DNA of 64,000 bases from an uncultured Bacteroidia bacterium (GTDB lineage Bacteria > Bacteroidota > Bacteroidia > Bacteroidales > Prolixibacteraceae). Positions within the stretch are counted from its first letter, which is position 1, and each line of letters starts with the position of its first letter. Both the position numbers and the translations under genes were made by a program. Below are positions 62,693 through 64,000 of this stretch, piece after piece. Location: the NCBI GenBank assembly GCA_903907075.1, contig CAIVMQ010000054.1, positions 1 through 64,000 on the forward strand, in the 5' to 3' direction. Under the pieces are notes generated by a model. That model was not told the origin of the DNA and searched no databases. It saw only the letters and a list, made by a program, of their open reading frames with translations.

Positions 62693-64000
62693 ACCTTGAA
62701 AAAATCTATGCCACCTTAATTTTGATCTTTTGTGCAATTCTATTGAATGCTCAGACCATTAATATTATCCCTCAGCCAAAACAGATCAGTATAAAAAAGG
62801 GAAGTTTTGTCTTGAATAGCCAAACAGCAATCTCTTACAATGATCCGCAGCTTAAATTTCTTGCCGATTATACCTGCGCAACCATCCAATCGCTAAATAA
62901 ACTAAAACTGACAGTTAAAAACCAAAATGGAATACAATCGAATATCCAGTCTATCAATTTAATCCTTGATGGGAAAGCAAATACCGCAAAGGAAGGATAT
63001 CTATTACGAGTAACTAATTCTGCTATAACCATAAATGGAGCAACCTCGCAGGGAATTTTTTACGGTGTACAAAGTTTGTTGCAACTGATTCCCATTCAGG
63101 GTGATTCTAACATTCAGGCTCTTGAAATTCAGGATGAGCCCCGTTTTGCATGGAGGGGATTATTGCTTGATGTGAGTCGCCATTTCTTTACTATAGATGA
63201 AGTAAAACGGCTGATTGACCAGATGGTAATTTATAAATTCAACCTACTTCATTTACACCTCTCTGACGACCAGGGCTGGCGGATCGAGATAAAAAAATTG
63301 CCTGAATTAACGAAGATTGGTGCTTGGCGCGTACCTCGCACCGGGTTGTGGTGGGACAGACAACCACCCCAAGAGGGCGAGGCAGCCACTTATGGTGGAT
63401 TTTACACCCAGGAACAGATTAAGGAGCTTGTAGTTTATGCGTCAAACCGGCATGTCAATATATTGCCTGAAATCGATGTCCCTGGTCATAGTCTGGCTGC
63501 CGTTGCTTCATACCCATATCTGTCTTCTTCCAAATCAACCTATAAAGTCAATCCGGGATCAAAGTTTTATACCATTGATGACAACACGCTGTGCGTTGGG
63601 AAAGATTCCACCTTTGAGTTTTTGGATATTGTCTTTTCCGAAATTGCTCAGTTATTCCCCTTTGAATATATTCACATTGGAGGAGATGAGTGCTACAAAG
63701 GTTTTTGGAAAAAATGTGACTTGTGTCAGAAGCGAATGAAAGATAATGGGTTAAAGGATGAGAATGAATTACAGAGCTACTTCATTCGACGACTGGAAAA
63801 AATCCTTCAGCCTAAGGGTAAAAAACTCATGGGCTGGGATGAAATACTCGAAGGTGGGCTGGCACCAAATGCCGCAGTAATGTCATGGCGTGGTATGAAT
63901 GGAGGTATTACTGCCGCAAAAGCGAATCATCAGGTCGTAATGACTCCCGCCGACTTTACCTATCTCGATCTTTACCAGGGTGATCCCGCGATTGAACCAT
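62689..64000 (+). CDS. Beta-N-acetylhexosaminidase (GH20), cut by the window end
   Basis: The frame opens at ATG 62689, overlapping the previous stop, and stays open to the end, which is why the ORF track omits it. After the signal peptide ('LILIFCAILLNAQ'), a GH20 N-terminal domain ('QPKQISIKKGSFVLNSQ', 'GATSQGIFYGVQSLLQLI') is followed by the barrel: 'WRGLLLDVSRHFFTIDEVKRLI', 'NLLHLHLSDDQGWRIEI', 'LPEIDVPGHSLAAV' and 'IHIGGDECYKGFW', with the catalytic D-E pair. Removes terminal beta-GlcNAc/GalNAc from the non-reducing end. About 437 residues are visible; GH20 proteins of this kind usually run to 500-800. Confidence 0.92.
   Translation, partial: MNLEKIYATLILIFCAILLNAQTINIIPQPKQISIKKGSFVLNSQTAISYNDPQLKFLADYTCATIQSLNKLKLTVKNQNGIQSNIQSINLILDGKANTAKEGYLLRVTNSAITINGATSQGIFYGVQSLLQLIPIQGDSNIQALEIQDEPRFAWRGLLLDVSRHFFTIDEVKRLIDQMVIYKFNLLHLHLSDDQGWRIEIKKLPELTKIGAWRVPRTGLWWDRQPPQEGEAATYGGFYTQEQIKELVVYASNRHVNILPEIDVPGHSLAAVASYPYLSSSKSTYKVNPGSKFYTIDDNTLCVGKDSTFEFLDIVFSEIAQLFPFEYIHIGGDECYKGFWKKCDLCQKRMKDNGLKDENELQSYFIRRLEKILQPKGKKLMGWDEILEGGLAPNAAVMSWRGMNGGITAAKANHQVVMTPADFTYLDLYQGDPAIEP

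Noticed and set aside
63437-63739. + strand ORF near the window end
   Set aside because: Lies in a different frame of the GH20 gene, whose frame is open from 62689 to the end and carries the catalytic motifs.
1-64000. CRISPR arrays, insertion sequences, prophage genes
   Set aside because: No regularly spaced repeats, transposase, integrase or phage structural genes were seen in the ORF track or the sequence.

Overview
The window looks like chromosomal DNA of a Bacteroidota bacterium, most likely a Bacteroidales/Marinilabiliales-type saccharolytic organism (order is inference). Support: a PorZ-RecO gene pair and C-terminal type IX secretion (T9SS) sorting domains; TAnnTTTG promoter -7 boxes with mostly no Shine-Dalgarno sequence; Bacteroidota-type families (uridine-kinase-like nucleoside kinase with an N-terminal TGS-like region, long PurF-like protein, DUF6452/DUF6048-like pair); and a dense glycoside hydrolase locus. 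No phage, IS element or CRISPR array was seen.

Layout. 1-3.6 kb: two secreted surface proteins (an FGE/SUMF1-fold protein with Fn3, and a T9SS cargo) read leftward from a good Bacteroidota promoter, bracketed by two strong hairpins. 3.6-7.4 kb: a complete biotin-dependent acyl-CoA (propionyl/methylmalonyl-type) carboxylase operon (biotin carboxylase, biotin carrier, carboxyltransferase). 7.5-12.3 kb: PepE peptidase, BFD-like [2Fe-2S] protein, GNAT acetyltransferase, membrane phosphoesterase, lipoprotein/outer-membrane pair. 12.8-17.1 kb: an MHS-type MFS transporter with a large extracytoplasmic insertion, a small membrane protein, glycerol kinase and glycerol facilitator. 17.1-18.0 kb: DoxX-MarR pair preceded by a 22-bp perfect palindrome that looks like the MarR operator. 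18.2-25.3 kb: BNR-repeat protein, YncE/phosphoesterase fusion, nucleoside kinase, unknown lipoprotein pair. 25.5-30.6 kb: RdgB, PorZ, RecO, an aminotransferase homologue that has lost its catalytic lysine, and tRNA-Arg(CCU). 30.9-35.6 kb: an accessory-looking island (YCII/MIase-like protein, chromate transporter, DoxX, start-less DUF4287 gene, M28-like peptidase with altered active site and a strong Shine-Dalgarno). 35.6-49.7 kb: TerC, AlbA-like protein, SPOR protein, PurF-like amidotransferase, RhlE helicase, DprA, RRM protein, DnaG, Fic protein, SDR, and a large lipoprotein with a possible Cys-His-Asp triad.

49.98-64.0 kb: a carbohydrate-utilisation locus, all on the + strand, with nearly every gene carrying an export signal: GH36-like protein, divergent GH29-like protein, GH172 (DUF2961), GH29, a DUF6786-like lipoprotein, NAD-dependent epimerase, (alpha/alpha)6-type protein, canonical GH29, TIM-barrel lipoprotein, and a GH20 hexosaminidase that runs off the window end. 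The gene content suggests stepwise stripping of a fucosylated, hexosamine-containing glycan. No SusC/SusD pair, sulfatase or sugar transporter is inside the window, so uptake components, if any, lie beyond the right edge or elsewhere.

Most noteworthy: the apparent pseudo-aminotransferase (29280-30437), the unclassified members of the glycan locus, the C-H-D lipoprotein (47849-49750), the transporter insertion (12809-14596), and the palindrome upstream of doxX-marR.
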